Of a stretch of 64,000 bases of DNA, positions 63,465 through 64,000 are shown one piece after another (the first letter of the stretch is position 1; each line of letters begins with the position of its first letter). The stretch is from Leguminivora glycinivorella. Its lineage: Eukaryota > Arthropoda > Insecta > Lepidoptera > Tortricidae. Position numbers and translations under genes: made by a program. The DNA is taken from the NCBI RefSeq assembly GCF_023078275.1, contig NC_062998.1, positions 19,233,916 through 19,297,915 of the forward strand, in the 5' to 3' direction. The notes under the pieces are model-generated. The model was not told the DNA's origin and ran no database searches. It saw only the letters and a program-made list of their open reading frames with translations.

Positions 63465-64000
63465 TTTTATGTAAGGTTTTAACGATCTATGCACGACACG
63501 GTAAATGACGAATAACAACACGGGAGTAGAAAAAATTTGTATTGTATTTTTGTATGAAAATAAAAAAATAGGAAAGCAATATAGTAATAGTCAAATATTC
63601 CAATAAAAAAATACTTAATAAATCCATAAAAGTTCAAATGATTAAAAAAAACTTCGGAATGGAACGCACGATCTTCTGCATCATAGTCGGTCGTTTGACC
63701 GAGACGCCATTTCGATTTACATTATCAGTGTCGAAATACATGATATGTAAAGCCTGACAAGATTTTATTTGACCCTGAAGAAGTGTCGCTACAAAACGTT
63801 TTCATATGGCAATAAAGTGCGGACGTCATATATAATGGGGACAGTGTGTACTGGTCTCGCGTTAATATTTGTAGAAAACTAAAACATGGTTTTAGAGAAC
63901 AAAAATGTAATAAGCAAGGTTTGAATACTCGCTACTTGTATCCGCACAGCCTAAAATACACATGAATCTTGTGCCTGCATCAAAGTCGTCAATGTTTATT
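63465..64000. other. Right edge, non-coding
   Basis: AT-rich. GACCCTGAAGAAGTGTCGCT ACAAAACGTTTT near 63773 resembles text found beside Penelope-like elements, but no protein motif confirms it. Confidence 0.3.

Noticed and set aside
1..64000. CRISPR arrays, operons, ribosome-binding sites, canonical tRNA or rRNA genes
   Set aside because: None seen. Tandem repeats have no spacer structure, and the sequence is eukaryotic in organisation.

Overview
This window looks like nuclear DNA of a moth or butterfly. It is AT-rich, almost gene-free and saturated with repeat families that I recognise as typical of Lepidoptera: elements beginning TAGGGTTCCGTA or ending in GACTCGCACTTGACCGG, RTE-type LINE tails with GATGATGATG, Helitron-like pieces and many hairpin MITEs. 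There is no bacterial-type gene organisation. The species assignment is inference from repeat content; most elements are defined here only by internal evidence (repeat pairs, inverted ends, target-site duplications).

One host gene is supported. It lies on the plus strand from about 54.6 kb to beyond the right edge. Nine exons (56367-62567) splice with conventional GT/AG signals in one continuous reading frame, and a possible 7-nt first coding exon lies at 54604-54610. The protein begins with a SMIDLAIGTPE...VVDFCMLHTVLH region that resembles the N terminus of the QRICH2/C16orf96 (DUF4795) family, then has a proline-rich linker built from microexons, coiled-coil segments and a Gly/Ala-rich linker. 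Its introns hold RTE LINE debris, nested MITEs and a THAP-type promoter/exon copy.

Left third (0-28 kb): a Penelope-like fragment (523-1175), a 232-bp TIR element (3100-3331), a 380-bp hAT-type MITE (6505-6884), CWG-duplicating MITEs (10525 and 14561), three copies across the window of a 0.5-kb family with about 8-bp duplications (13253, 20303, 47254), a tandem duplication interrupted by a TA-flanked MITE (18287-18826), and an 801-bp near-palindromic foldback element (24266-25066) whose empty site is preserved 0.8 kb upstream.

Middle (28.7-42.5 kb): two 361/362-bp direct repeats, identical except for one A in a homopolymer, begin TG, end CA and are flanked by ATAA. They behave like the LTRs of a very young 13.8-kb element, yet I see no gag-pol between them. 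The interior instead carries a minisatellite, opposed LINE fragments and a THAP promoter plus first exon. That exon is split by a 5.2-kb hAT-like insertion (34537-39766, CTTACAGC duplication), which itself contains a 694-codon LINE reverse-transcriptase ORF and an RNase H-type LINE remnant.

Right third: further repeat copies, a Helitron/SINE-like unit (44545-44995), a perfect 37-bp-arm hairpin (53947-54035), the gene, and a GC-rich hairpin near the right end (63349-63461).
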